Made by a program: the position numbers and the translations under genes | Notes under the pieces: model-generated | What the model was told of the DNA's origin: nothing | Databases searched by the model: none | What the model saw: only the letters and a program-made list of their open reading frames with translations | Assembly (NCBI GenBank): GCA_000814665.1 | Contig: JWIH01000024.1 | Coordinates: 1 to 64,000 of the forward strand | From: Pseudoalteromonas flavipulchra NCIMB 2033 = ATCC BAA-314 | Lineage (GTDB): Bacteria > Pseudomonadota > Gammaproteobacteria > Enterobacterales > Alteromonadaceae | Length of the DNA: 64,000 bases | Direction of reading: 5' to 3' | In this document: positions 45,848-54,944 of the stretch, piece after piece | Position numbering within the stretch: position 1 is the stretch's first letter | How the letters are laid out: the number at the start of each line of letters is the position of its first letter

Positions 45848-48691
45848 TTAGAACGTGTACACAGCACTCACGAAGTAACGTGGGCCAATTACGTCATACA
45901 ACTCTGGGAATGTATTTGCTTGTTGTTGAGCATCACCTAATGGCGTTGGCTCAGTGTCTAACACATTTTTAATACCAAATGTTGCTTGTACATGGTCTGT
46001 GAAGTGGTAGCTTGCGCTAAGGTCAAGATACCATTCTGCTTTAGAAATCGGAGCGATTTCGTTAGTGCCTGAGTCGTCATCAACTTCGCTCATGTAGCGA
46101 GCTAGAGCTGTAATGCTTAAGTCGCCTGAAGTCCAAGTAAAGCGGTTATTACTTTGGAACTCAGGGCGTGGCGTACCACAGGTATTACCGAATTTACCTT
46201 CACAGTAATTTGTTTCAGTGAAGCCAACACTTGGCGTTCTAAAGAACTCATCTAGGATGGTATTCTTAGAGTTAATGTTCAGTGTTGAACCGTTCTCACC
46301 AATTCCAAAATCAAGCTCTGTGGTCCAGTTGAAGTTAACGTCATAACCTTTTGTGCCTAGCGACGCGATGTTCGCGTTGAGCGCTGTAACAAGGTCAACG
46401 TTACCGTCAGGACGACGAGTAATTGCTTGACAGAACTCTGAGTTAGGATCTTTAAGTTGGTTGTAACAAATATCTAGAATATTGTTTACGCCACCACCTA
46501 GTACATCGATAGCATCATCAATCGTGATATCAAAGTAATCGATTGTAATGTCGAAGTTTTCGGTCGGTGTAATAACAAGACCTAGAGTAACCGTTTCTGA
46601 TGTTTCTTCTTTCAGGTCAGGGTTACCACCGAAACTGCCTTCGATTTGCGCGTTTGCTTGTTCAAATACACCAACTTGAGAAGACGCAACACCGTGAGCC
46701 TCACAAAGCGCTCTGTCAGTGGTACCTTCTACAAAGCCATCAACGCTACATGGATCGGTTGCGCTTGGGAAACCATTTGCAGCGCCCTGGAATAGTTCGG
46801 CGATGTTAGGCGCACGTACAGATTCTTGATAACCAGCTCGGAACGAAACGTATTCGTTTACTTTCCAGTTTAACGTGGTTGCAAATGAAGAAGCATTACC
46901 AATGTTTGAGTAATCAGAAAGACGTCCCGCAAACCACAGTGTAATGTCTTCAGCAAATGCCGCATCAGTTACTAATGGAATATCAATCTCTGTGAAGATT
47001 TCATCAACACTATAGCTACCAACTGTTGGTTCACCAGCGTTAAAGCCCAAAACATCACCTGATGCTAAGAATTCATCAGGGCGGAAGCTTGAGTCATCAA
47101 AACGGCTTTCGTAACCAATTACGAAACCTATAGGCATATCAGCAGATGGTACGGTAAATGGTAACTCACCAGCAAAATCGATGTGGAAGATTTCTTGTTT
47201 GATGTTTGTTACGTTAGATGCACCAACATTGATAAAATCAATCGCAGCCTGTGAAATATTACCTTCACCGAATATGTTCAATGGTGCACATCCACCAGAT
47301 GTGTCTTGACATGCGCTACCGTCATCAGTAACTAAAATAGCTTGTCTGAAACGCGTTTCAGAAACGTCATTATTAAGTAGATTAGAGCGGTCTAGTTCAG
47401 AGCGGCTGTAGTAAGCATTGTATGCCCAGTCACCGATAAAGCCATCTACACCGACCAATAAACGCATCGCATTACGTGTATCAATCGCTTGGCGTGGACC
47501 GTTTTCAACCATACGACGACCGATTGTAGCGAATGTAAAGTTACCATCGGCATCAAGTTGACTAACCATGTTACCCGTTGGTTCACCGTCAGCATCAAGT
47601 TCAGGTACTAACGCTTTCATAGCAGCTTGAACATCTGCACCGAAGAATGGACTGTCAGGGTTAACTACCAAGCCATTTACGAACGCAGGAGTTGGAGCTA
47701 GCTGTTGCGGAACTTCGTTGCGGATGAAAGACAATTCGCTATATAAGCGAGTTTCATCATTGATGTAATAGTGTGCAAAAGAGTTAAGTGTTAGACGCTC
47801 TTGCGGTAGTTGTAGGTAGTTATCAGGGGCATAGTTGAACGCGTCTGATGATGTATATGGTAGGCCTTCACCGTTAGGACCAAAACGGCCTAAAGTTGTA
47901 CCGTTAGGAAGTGTAGGGCCGGCAAATATACGAGTGCCAGGGATACCTGACGAACCACCTGGTACTAAACCTGTATCACCTTCAGTGAGTGTTACGCTAG
48001 TGAAATCTCTGTCTCCTTGGAAGATTGATTCACGTTTGGCGTAACCGATATAAACAGTAGCGTTACCTTTACCGTCGGCAAAGTTCCCACCCAAGGTAAG
48101 GTCAGTGTTGAACTTTTCCCCATCGCCTTCTTCGGTGATGTCGTATAACGCAGAAATTTCAGCGCCTTCGAAGTCATCTTTCAAACGAAAGTTTACAACA
48201 CCAGCTAGTGCATCAGAACCGTATACCGCACCTGCACCACCTGTAATGATGTCTACACCTTCAATAAGAGACGCTGGAATAGTGTTTAAGTCGACAACAC
48301 CTGTTTGTGTCGCTGGTACCCAGCGGCGACCGTTAACAAGTACAAGGGTACGCTCATTGCCAAGACCACGTAAGTCTACTCGAGCGGTACCGTCACCAGG
48401 GTTATTTGAGCTAGGGCCGAAAGAAGGAACTGTTAGCGGTAGTTCGGCAAGCTTTTGCTCAACGTTTAAGTTACCCGACATGGCAAATTCAGAACCGTCT
48501 AGTTCGATAACTGGTGTTTTAGCAGTTAACGCAACACGTTGAATACGAGAACCTGTAATAGAAATTCTTTCGACTTCTTCATTAGCACCATCAGCTGCTT
48601 CCTCGGCTGATGCTTGGATACTTAAACTTCCACCGATTAGGCACGCGGAGGTGATAAGCATACTTAACTTAGAACGCTTGAATTGTTTCAT
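45848..48691 (-). CDS. TonB-dependent outer-membrane receptor
   Basis: Outer-membrane receptor of 947 residues from ATG 48691 (GGGG ribosome-binding site upstream; the longer frame to 48856 is non-coding leader). Signal MKQFKRSKLSMLITSACLIGGSLSIQASA, then ERISITGSRIQR leading into the plug domain (VEQKLAELPLTVPSFG ... GTARVDLRGLGNERTLVLVNGRRW ... GAGAVYGSDALAGVVNF), followed by the 22-strand barrel ending in aromatic FVSAVYTF. This is the large peptide/carbohydrate-type receptor subgroup. Two TPR-oxygenase genes follow on the same strand and a LytTR regulator is divergent, suggesting a substrate-induced locus. The ligand is unknown. Confidence 0.95.
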   Translation of the reverse strand: MKQFKRSKLSMLITSACLIGGSLSIQASAEEAADGANEEVERISITGSRIQRVALTAKTPVIELDGSEFAMSGNLNVEQKLAELPLTVPSFGPSSNNPGDGTARVDLRGLGNERTLVLVNGRRWVPATQTGVVDLNTIPASLIEGVDIITGGAGAVYGSDALAGVVNFRLKDDFEGAEISALYDITEEGDGEKFNTDLTLGGNFADGKGNATVYIGYAKRESIFQGDRDFTSVTLTEGDTGLVPGGSSGIPGTRIFAGPTLPNGTTLGRFGPNGEGLPYTSSDAFNYAPDNYLQLPQERLTLNSFAHYYINDETRLYSELSFIRNEVPQQLAPTPAFVNGLVVNPDSPFFGADVQAAMKALVPELDADGEPTGNMVSQLDADGNFTFATIGRRMVENGPRQAIDTRNAMRLLVGVDGFIGDWAYNAYYSRSELDRSNLLNNDVSETRFRQAILVTDDGSACQDTSGGCAPLNIFGEGNISQAAIDFINVGASNVTNIKQEIFHIDFAGELPFTVPSADMPIGFVIGYESRFDDSSFRPDEFLASGDVLGFNAGEPTVGSYSVDEIFTEIDIPLVTDAAFAEDITLWFAGRLSDYSNIGNASSFATTLNWKVNEYVSFRAGYQESVRAPNIAELFQGAANGFPSATDPCSVDGFVEGTTDRALCEAHGVASSQVGVFEQANAQIEGSFGGNPDLKEETSETVTLGLVITPTENFDITIDYFDITIDDAIDVLGGGVNNILDICYNQLKDPNSEFCQAITRRPDGNVDLVTALNANIASLGTKGYDVNFNWTTELDFGIGENGSTLNINSKNTILDEFFRTPSVGFTETNYCEGKFGNTCGTPRPEFQSNNRFTWTSGDLSITALARYMSEVDDDSGTNEIAPISKAEWYLDLSASYHFTDHVQATFGIKNVLDTEPTPLGDAQQQANTFPELYDVIGPRYFVSAVYTF

Positions 48692-48971
48692 GATATCCCC
48701 TGATAGGTTTGTTTTAGATACCCTTGGCGAGTCTAATAACTCATCACAAAGGCTTATTAGTATCACGACGAAGTTATGACGGAAGCTTGGAATATGCCAG
48801 TTGAGATACGTAAGGTGATGGGAATCAGTGACGACAGGCGAGAAAAAAAAGATCAAATTTAATTTGCAGATTACATAGTGACAATCTATAACAATAACAT
48901 GTTAACTATTGTGAAATAGGATACAAAGTATTAGTATCCTTGTTAACCTGCTGATGTGTTTAAGGTGATGA

Positions 48972-49682
48972 ATGAAAAGAGTGACGATCTCTATTCCTAG
49001 CTATTTATCTGAGCTTGGCGTCGAAATAAGTACAAAATTAAAAGAAGTCGCAGTTTGTTCCCAGTTTGTATATTATCAAAATATTGTTGATGTTTTAGAA
49101 ACTATTAAAGTGGGTGAAATCGACTGTTTGTTAATTGATATTTCACATGATATTGACCTGAGACAGCAAGAATTAATCACCAGAAATTTTGACTCTGTGC
49201 CAACTATTAAAATAACGACAGATGTTAAATTAAATGCTTCTACAACAATGAGTGTTGATGGTAAAGATACAGAAGGTGCTCTGATCACCAATATTCTTCA
49301 GCTGGTATTCTCGCATTCTAAAGAAGCTTCATCAGAGTATGTCCCGAATCAAAGATTGATTGTAAAAGACTCGGGGCACATTCATGTGATAAAAGTGGAA
49401 GACTTAGCTTGGGTTGGTGGTGCGGGAAACTATGTCGAACTTCATATGATCAATCGGCAGCGCTCAATCTTGCATAGGGACACGATGTCAGCAATGGAAA
49501 AAAGTCTTAAAACCTTTGGCTTTTCTAGGATCCATAAGTCTTCACTCGTTAATTTGAATGCTATCAGTGAACTGAAGACAAGAGATAATGGAGATTACGA
49601 CGTTATTCTAGAAAACGGAGATTCACTCCACCTATCAAGACGTTATAAACAAAACTTGTCTTCTCTTTTACAGCCAACATAA
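48972..49682 (+). CDS. LytTR-type DNA-binding regulator
   Basis: A 236-residue regulator. The C-terminal LytTR domain is clear (about 125-232: RLIVKDSGHIHVIKVEDLAWVGGAGNYVELH ... RIHKSSLVNLNAISELKTRDNGDYDVILENGDSLHLSRRYK). The N-terminal 110 residues have a receiver-like alternation of strands and helices (IDCLLIDISHD could hold an acceptor Asp), but key receiver residues are not conserved, so it may not be phosphorylated. Divergent from the TonB-dependent receptor, 280 bp away, it is the obvious candidate regulator of that gene. AAGGTG precedes the start. Confidence 0.87.
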   Translation: MKRVTISIPSYLSELGVEISTKLKEVAVCSQFVYYQNIVDVLETIKVGEIDCLLIDISHDIDLRQQELITRNFDSVPTIKITTDVKLNASTTMSVDGKDTEGALITNILQLVFSHSKEASSEYVPNQRLIVKDSGHIHVIKVEDLAWVGGAGNYVELHMINRQRSILHRDTMSAMEKSLKTFGFSRIHKSSLVNLNAISELKTRDNGDYDVILENGDSLHLSRRYKQNLSSLLQPT

Positions 49683-49695
49683 GCTGACTATAGTG

Positions 49696-50586
49696 TCAGC
49701 TCACTCCTTTGGCAAAATTCACGAACTCGCTGAAGATAGAGTCTTTAATTAATCTATCGGGTGTGAAAGCGTAATAGTTTTGATACGTACTTTCGATAGT
49801 GCCAATGAGGCAGACATCATAGTGCCGTTGTAATTCTGATTTTATCGAAAGTGGGGCTGGAAAAATGCCAAACCCCTGCTGACCTAATGCTTTCATCAAG
49901 GCACTGTCATCCACATGACCTGCGACTTTGATTTCTATATTTTGCTCTTGCAGCCAAAATTGAATCGAATTCGTTACTGGGCTGTGTTTCGCGGGAAGAA
50001 TGATTGGTTGTGCTTGTAATGACTTTGGGTAGTTTGCCCTAAGTTCTTCACAACTAGAAATTGAACCATAAAAGCCAATCTGGCTCTTTCCTATTTCGTG
50101 ACAAAATACTTTAAATGGCAGATTACTATCAAGAGGTTTGTCCGCTAGTACGATATCGAGTTTATGCATCGCCATCTGAGCCAATAATTCAGACTGCTGA
50201 CCATCAATACAGTGCAAGTTGGCAACTTGCTCATTTTCTATCAAAGGCGCAAGCCATTTTGATACTAACGATTTTGGAATGGCATCTGAGATACCTACTT
50301 TTAATGTGCGATGTATGGCTGTTGCACCATCTTGTGTTGTTTCTAACCATTCTTTGGCAATCGAAAACATATCGTCCGCATATTGCTTTGTTAAAATGCC
50401 GAAGTCAGTCAACCTGAGTCCTCTGCCTTCTCTTATAAATAAAGGTTTCCCTAGCCGATCTTCTAAGCTTGATAGCTGCGCGCTGATGGTTTGAGGCGTC
50501 AAATGAAGGACTTTACTTGCACCTGCGATGCTGCCTTCATTGCTTACTTGCCAAAAATAGTAAAGGTGATTGAAGTTTATGTTCAT
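49696..50586 (-). CDS. nhaR: NhaR-like LysR-family regulator
   Basis: LysR-type regulator of 296 residues. The helix-turn-helix is INFNHLYYFWQVSNEGSIAGASKVLHLTPQTISAQLSSLE, and the opening NHLYYFW together with LTPQTI is the specific signature of NhaR, the Na+/H+ antiporter regulator in E. coli, rather than of general LysR proteins. The C-terminal effector domain (about 90-290) has the usual two-lobe pattern. No antiporter gene is adjacent, so target genes must lie elsewhere. It is convergent with the LytTR gene, whose stop is 13 bp away. Confidence 0.87.
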   Translation of the reverse strand: MNINFNHLYYFWQVSNEGSIAGASKVLHLTPQTISAQLSSLEDRLGKPLFIREGRGLRLTDFGILTKQYADDMFSIAKEWLETTQDGATAIHRTLKVGISDAIPKSLVSKWLAPLIENEQVANLHCIDGQQSELLAQMAMHKLDIVLADKPLDSNLPFKVFCHEIGKSQIGFYGSISSCEELRANYPKSLQAQPIILPAKHSPVTNSIQFWLQEQNIEIKVAGHVDDSALMKALGQQGFGIFPAPLSIKSELQRHYDVCLIGTIESTYQNYYAFTPDRLIKDSIFSEFVNFAKGVS

Positions 50587-50773
50587 ATTGTTCGTAAAAA
50601 TCTTACTTTTAGTTAGATATAATCAGCTTTTATCTTTTCTTGAACATTAGTAGATTTGATCTCATGGCGCAAGTAGAAGTTGAGAGAATGTCCCGGATAG
50701 CGTAAGCGTTTTTAATTCGAGTCATTCTAAGTTTTCAACAAAGTTATATGTGATGCGATTGTCTGAGGTAATG

Positions 50774-51076
50774 ATGAAATTGAACCTTGTTGATGTAAAT
50801 GAGCCGATAGCGGTGTCAAGTAAAGTGGCTTTTGCTAAAACAATAAATGAAGCGTTGTGCGGCTATGCAAACAATATTCGAAAAATAAATGTACGAATTG
50901 AAAAACAGGTGGACAAGCAGATTGGCAAGTTTACCTTATGCCAAGTTGAGCTTTTATTACCCGGATTACCAACATTAAAGGTCAAGGCAAAAGGTAAAAC
51001 TTTGTTGCAGGCATTAAATCGGGCATTAAGCAACTGCAAGCAAATCTTAAAACAGAATTATTTTAAACTCGGTTAG
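50774..51076 (+). CDS. Small HPF/RaiA-like protein
   Basis: A 100-residue protein from ATG 50774 (GAGG five bases upstream; GTG 50750 and ATG 50753/50771 also in frame). IRKINVRIEKQVDKQIGKFTLCQVELLLPGLPTLKVKAKGKTLLQALNRALSNCKQILKQNYFK has the beta-strand/helix rhythm and the final amphipathic helix of hibernation-promoting factors (HPF/RaiA short forms). The similarity is in pattern, and the conserved basic residues that bind 16S rRNA cannot be verified by eye. It may instead be a diverged relative with another role. No raiA partner (rpoN) is adjacent. Confidence 0.5.
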   Translation: MKLNLVDVNEPIAVSSKVAFAKTINEALCGYANNIRKINVRIEKQVDKQIGKFTLCQVELLLPGLPTLKVKAKGKTLLQALNRALSNCKQILKQNYFKLG

Positions 51077-51201
51077 TTTTCAGTACCGAGTGATTCCATT
51101 CCCAAGCACTTGCAGCGGCAAGGAAGCCGCGCAATTTTTCTTAAAGATCCTCGATAAATTACCGATATGTAGGTCAAAGGAAATCATATTGGCCAAAGAA
51201 A

Positions 51202-51627
51202 ATGAACGTGAACTTTTTAATTCACTCACCAGCTCAATCAACCTCGAGTCAGATGGAGCAGAAAACCAAGGTTGAAGAAACGGCAGAATCTAAACCACTC
51301 AGATTATCAGAAAAAGATATATCTAAGTTATCTGGAGAAGAGGTAAGAGAGGAGCAGGAAGAAGCAGCACTACCACCTCACATTCAAAAAATGGTTGAAA
51401 AGCTAGAAGAACTCAGAGAGAAAATAAAGGAAGAGCAAAAATTACTCGAAGAGCTAAAAGCAAATGACGCTTATTCAGATGAAATTAAAGCGGAGCTAGT
51501 TACACAAAAACTTGAATATATTTTACGTATGCAGAATCAAGTTATTGAATTAACCCAAAATATCCAAAAAGCTTTAAAAGAAGCTGGGATAACCGATCCT
51601 GGCATCTTGCTTAAAGCGTTAGCTTAA
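51202..51627 (+). CDS. Hypothetical coiled-coil protein
   Basis: A 141-residue acidic, soluble protein with no signal peptide. Residues 60-130 form a strong coiled coil (MVEKLEELREKIKEEQKLLEELKAN ... LVTQKLEYILRMQNQVIELTQNIQKALKEAG), preceded by a disordered Glu/Ser/Thr-rich region. I do not recognise a family. It is convergent with the response regulator gene, overlapping its stop by nine bases. The start at 51202 has only a weak ribosome-binding site (AAGAAA). Confidence 0.7.
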   Translation: MNVNFLIHSPAQSTSSQMEQKTKVEETAESKPLRLSEKDISKLSGEEVREEQEEAALPPHIQKMVEKLEELREKIKEEQKLLEELKANDAYSDEIKAELVTQKLEYILRMQNQVIELTQNIQKALKEAGITDPGILLKALA

Positions 51628-52518
51628 AAACCCAACCAACAATATTTTACCTTGTGCCATATTTGGACGTTGGCAACATAAATCTATGCGCATGTTTGCG
51701 GCGGACTTATACAAGCGTTTTAACTTAGGAAAAGGCTTAGTGACCAACTGTAGGGCTTTTACTCTAAGGCTCCTTCTGGTTATGCCGTCTAGAAATGCAT
51801 AAGACGTAGAGTTTAGTGCTGAGTGGCAGGCGCTTAACATGTCGTCTGTTATCTGATGTTGATGAATCGCTTCAAACCCAGCTTGATCAGTTAAATTCCC
51901 TGTGGATGCGGCAAGCACACAGACAGAGTACACATCAAATATTCCGATTGCGCGAACTTTCTGGCTGCTCGGATCTTCGTATGCGACCATGACACACGGA
52001 AGGTTATCGGGATTATATTCCATTTGATGCACCTGATAGAGTCTCAGCTCTGTATCAATATGTTTGTTCATTAGCTTTTCAAGTTGCCCAACTTGAGGCA
52101 AGGGCACGCCTTTATGTAGCGTATGAATTTCTCTCGTTTTGCTGCTTTCTTCTGCGGCTTTGACTAGCGGCATGATTTTGTTATGAAGGTCGTCGTCAGC
52201 AAACGGCTTTGACAGTACAAACGCAGCGCCATAGTCAAGGGCGAGCTTAATTTGCTCACGATCGTCGACAGTCGTTACCATCGCCATGGTGACATCAAGC
52301 TGTTTTTGTTTGATTGCTTTGACGAGAGCGAGTCCTGAAATATCGGGCATATGCCAGTCGGTCAATACAATATCTGGATGCCAAGAACCAATAATCTTTA
52401 GTGCTTCTTTTGCACTTTGTGCTTTCTTTATCAACAGCTTACGATATCTAAAACGTACTAAACCGCGACGAATAATCTCAAGTGTTGCCGCACTGTCATC
52501 CACGAGCAATATCTTCAC
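51619..52518 (-). CDS. Response regulator with C-terminal CheX/CheC-like region
   Basis: A 299-residue protein starting with GTG at 52518. Residues 1-120 are a receiver: ILLVDDSAATLEII, phosphoacceptor Asp in DIVLTDWHMPDISG, Thr in VTTVDDREQI and the Lys in LSKPFADDD. The C-terminal 150 residues (HIDTELRLYQVHQMEYNP ... AIGIFDVYSVCVLAASTGNL ... DDMLSACHSALNSTSYAFLDG) suggest a CheX/CheC-type or related domain rather than a DNA-binding one, so the output is probably protein-protein or phosphatase-like. It is divergent from the coiled-coil membrane protein gene. Confidence 0.85.
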   Translation of the reverse strand: MKILLVDDSAATLEIIRRGLVRFRYRKLLIKKAQSAKEALKIIGSWHPDIVLTDWHMPDISGLALVKAIKQKQLDVTMAMVTTVDDREQIKLALDYGAAFVLSKPFADDDLHNKIMPLVKAAEESSKTREIHTLHKGVPLPQVGQLEKLMNKHIDTELRLYQVHQMEYNPDNLPCVMVAYEDPSSQKVRAIGIFDVYSVCVLAASTGNLTDQAGFEAIHQHQITDDMLSACHSALNSTSYAFLDGITRRSLRVKALQLVTKPFPKLKRLYKSAANMRIDLCCQRPNMAQGKILLVGFLS

Positions 52519-52610
52519 ACATTACCACTTTATTGAAAAATATAGATTTATTATAGGCATGATTTTTAACCAATACTAAAATGAAAGTAAGAAAATAATG
52601 AGTGCGTAAT

Positions 52611-53414
52611 ATGTTTCTAGGCAAACTACCAGTCGATGTATTTATCTATATGGCGGTGAATATCGGGCTACTGATATTAGTTTTTTGGTTTTATATTTTG
52701 CTGTTAATCCTGCGAGAGTTTAGATTGTTTGCAAAGACTGCTGGTGGAGCTGGGACATCCAACGCAGAGCAACAGTATCTGCTTCAACATTGTCGCGATG
52801 CAATTAACAAGTCAATGAAGTTTGTCGAAGATAACCAACACACCATTCAAGAATTGGCTAACTTACAAGTTCACTTAGAACAGCAATTAGCTGAGGTTAA
52901 ACGCTCAACACAGGATCATATTTCGCCAGAAGAGCAAACTCGCATGGATGATTTAAACAGTAAGTTGCTTAAATCGCATCGGCTAATAAAAAAACTTCGA
53001 GGAGATTTGTCGAAAAGTTTAGAGCGACTTAAGCAAACGAGAAGAAAGCTATATGACCAATATGAGTCTACAGAGGAACTACAAAAAGAAAATGACACAT
53101 TAAAGCAGCAACTAGAAGCCTCTAAGTCTGTGGGAGGTACATCCGAGCAAGAGCTAGAGCAACTGGTCGCAACCTTTGAAAAAGAGCGCCAAGATATGTC
53201 TCAAACTATCAATGAATACAAAAGACAAATTGCCGAACAAAGCCAGGCGCTGCAACAACTAATGGTTCAAGAACAAGAGGTTGAAGATGGTCCAAAGTTG
53301 CAAGCTATTCAAAAAGAGTTGGAGCAAACCCGAGATGCACTTGAGCACTTGTCCAAAGAGAAGAAGTTTATAGAAAGCCGATATTTGGAGGTCGTCAAGA
53401 ATCAAACCAAATAG
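52611..53414 (+). CDS. Membrane-anchored long coiled-coil protein
   Basis: About 267 residues from ATG 52611 (a GTG three codons upstream is also possible). One N-terminal membrane helix (YMAVNIGLLILVFWFYILLLIL) is followed by an almost continuous coiled coil to the end (residues about 55-265, e.g. IQELANLQVHLEQQLAEVKRS; EELQKENDTLKQQLEASKS). No enzyme motif. Such proteins can tether complexes to the membrane or act in polar/chemotaxis scaffolds. The divergent response regulator (100 bp away) is a possible partner. The family is not recognised. Confidence 0.75.
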   Translation: MFLGKLPVDVFIYMAVNIGLLILVFWFYILLLILREFRLFAKTAGGAGTSNAEQQYLLQHCRDAINKSMKFVEDNQHTIQELANLQVHLEQQLAEVKRSTQDHISPEEQTRMDDLNSKLLKSHRLIKKLRGDLSKSLERLKQTRRKLYDQYESTEELQKENDTLKQQLEASKSVGGTSEQELEQLVATFEKERQDMSQTINEYKRQIAEQSQALQQLMVQEQEVEDGPKLQAIQKELEQTRDALEHLSKEKKFIESRYLEVVKNQTK

Positions 53415-53513
53415 TTAACAAAGTGTTTTATTTCTCGTGACATTAGTCTTGAGTTTGTGTAAGGTTTAGGCACTTACATTACCTGTTTTGCTTTTTATCT
53501 TTTGAGATTTTCT

Positions 53514-53593
53514 TCACTTGAAAAGTGACGAAAAAGATACATTCACTCGATTTCAAACTCTATCAAGTGACGTAAGCGCTAGTTGAGTGAATG
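53514..53593. promoter_or_regulatory. Inverted repeats upstream of the MacAB-like operon
   Basis: Two palindromes precede the operon. TCACTT-gaa-AAGTGA (53514-53528) is compact and operator-like. CATTCACTC (53540-53548) and GAGTGAATG (53585-53593) are perfect 9-bp arms 36 bp apart. The octamer AAGTGACG also occurs twice (about 53523 and 53565). Confidence 0.55.
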
Positions 53594-53660
53594 GCTGTGA
53601 AAAGCACTTGTAAAGTGCATATTTCTCAATAACAAAGGCAGTTGTAAAAAGGATTATTTC

Positions 53661-54932
53661 ATGGCCTATATTCCAGATACGAGTGCTCAAGACTCGGTGG
53701 TTGAAAGACCTAAAAAAAATAAAGTATTTATAGCGGTAGCAAGTATTCTCATAGTTATTACTATTTTGTTTTTTGCACCAATTGTCGGGCAGTGGATAAG
53801 TGGTCAAACAGCTGTTTCAAGCGATAAAATTCATATTTCGGCAGTTAAACAAGGTGACTTTGTTCGCGATATTTCTGTTCAGGGAAAAGTCGTCGCAGCA
53901 CGGCGTCCGACAATATATAGCCCTGCTCAAGGGACTGTGACCTATTTGGTCGAGTCGGGAGATAGCGTGATTGAAGGTCAAACCCTTGCCGTAATAGATA
54001 GTCCTGAATTAAAAAGCGAGTTTGCACAGCATCAAGCTAAGCTAAATCAGTTAGATACTGAACTTCAGCGACAAATCATTCAAGCTAAAAAACAGGACTT
54101 AGCACAGGAAAACTATTTAGGTAAGGCTACCGTTGTATTGAATGCTGCTAAGCGTGAAATGCGTCGCTCTGAAGACGGTTTGAAAACTCAAGTTGTCAGT
54201 GATATTGATTATCAAAAAGCCAAAGATGACCTGGAAAATGCGCTGCGGGAATATCGCTTAGCAATTAAAGAAGTTGAATTGCAAAAAGAAAGTCAGAAGT
54301 TTGAGATTCGGACCAAAGAGCTTGAACTTGAAGCACAAAAAGTCAAAGTAGCAGAGCTTGAAAGGCAGGTCGATGCACTTAAAGTTGTCTCACCAGTAGG
54401 GGGACTCGTTGGTAATTTAGTAGTCGAGCAAAAAAATTCAGTGGCTAAAAATCAGCCACTATTAAGCGTGGTCGATCTCTCCAAATATGAGATAGAGGTA
54501 CAAATACCTGAGAGCTATTCAGATGATTTAGCCTTAGGAATGTTAGCCGAGGTGAACCTCAATGGTGACGTTTATAATGGCGAAATCGTTGCAATTTCGC
54601 CTGAAATTGAAAATGGTCGTGTTGCCGGAAAAATCCGATTTAGAGACGACACTATTCAGGGGTTAAGGCAAAACCAAAGGTTAACTAGTCGAATAGTACT
54701 CGAACAAAAAGAAAATATTGCCTACCTGCCACATGGTCAATACTTGGAAACATACAATGGACAGTTTGCTTATGTGGTAAAGGAAGGCACGGCTGTCAAA
54801 ACGCCAATAAAGATTGGATTGAGAAGTATTGGACAAGTAGAAGTACTATCGGGGCTTAATATCGGCGATCAGGTTATCACCTCTGACGCGCGGATCTTTA
54901 AAGATGCCCCCAGTGTGAAAATAATTCAATAA
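53661..54932 (+). CDS. HlyD/MacA-type periplasmic adaptor
   Basis: A 423-residue adaptor subunit: cytoplasmic N-terminus, one membrane helix (VFIAVASILIVITILFFAPIVG), then lipoyl/barrel-sandwich hybrid halves (about 80-115 TIYSPAQGTVTYLVESGDSV and about 235-255 VVSPVGGLVGNL) flanking a coiled-coil hairpin (about 115-235), a beta-barrel and a C-terminal domain. This is the RND/MacA-type layout for linking an inner-membrane transporter to an outer-membrane channel. AAGGA precedes the start. First gene of a four-gene operon with an ABC ATPase and two permeases. Confidence 0.92.
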   Translation: MAYIPDTSAQDSVVERPKKNKVFIAVASILIVITILFFAPIVGQWISGQTAVSSDKIHISAVKQGDFVRDISVQGKVVAARRPTIYSPAQGTVTYLVESGDSVIEGQTLAVIDSPELKSEFAQHQAKLNQLDTELQRQIIQAKKQDLAQENYLGKATVVLNAAKREMRRSEDGLKTQVVSDIDYQKAKDDLENALREYRLAIKEVELQKESQKFEIRTKELELEAQKVKVAELERQVDALKVVSPVGGLVGNLVVEQKNSVAKNQPLLSVVDLSKYEIEVQIPESYSDDLALGMLAEVNLNGDVYNGEIVAISPEIENGRVAGKIRFRDDTIQGLRQNQRLTSRIVLEQKENIAYLPHGQYLETYNGQFAYVVKEGTAVKTPIKIGLRSIGQVEVLSGLNIGDQVITSDARIFKDAPSVKIIQ

Positions 54933-54944
54933 AGGAGCTGCAAC

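Noticed and set aside
51090..51275. 61-codon frame before the coiled-coil gene
   Set aside because: It overlaps the coiled-coil gene out of frame, lacks a convincing start signal and resembles no family.
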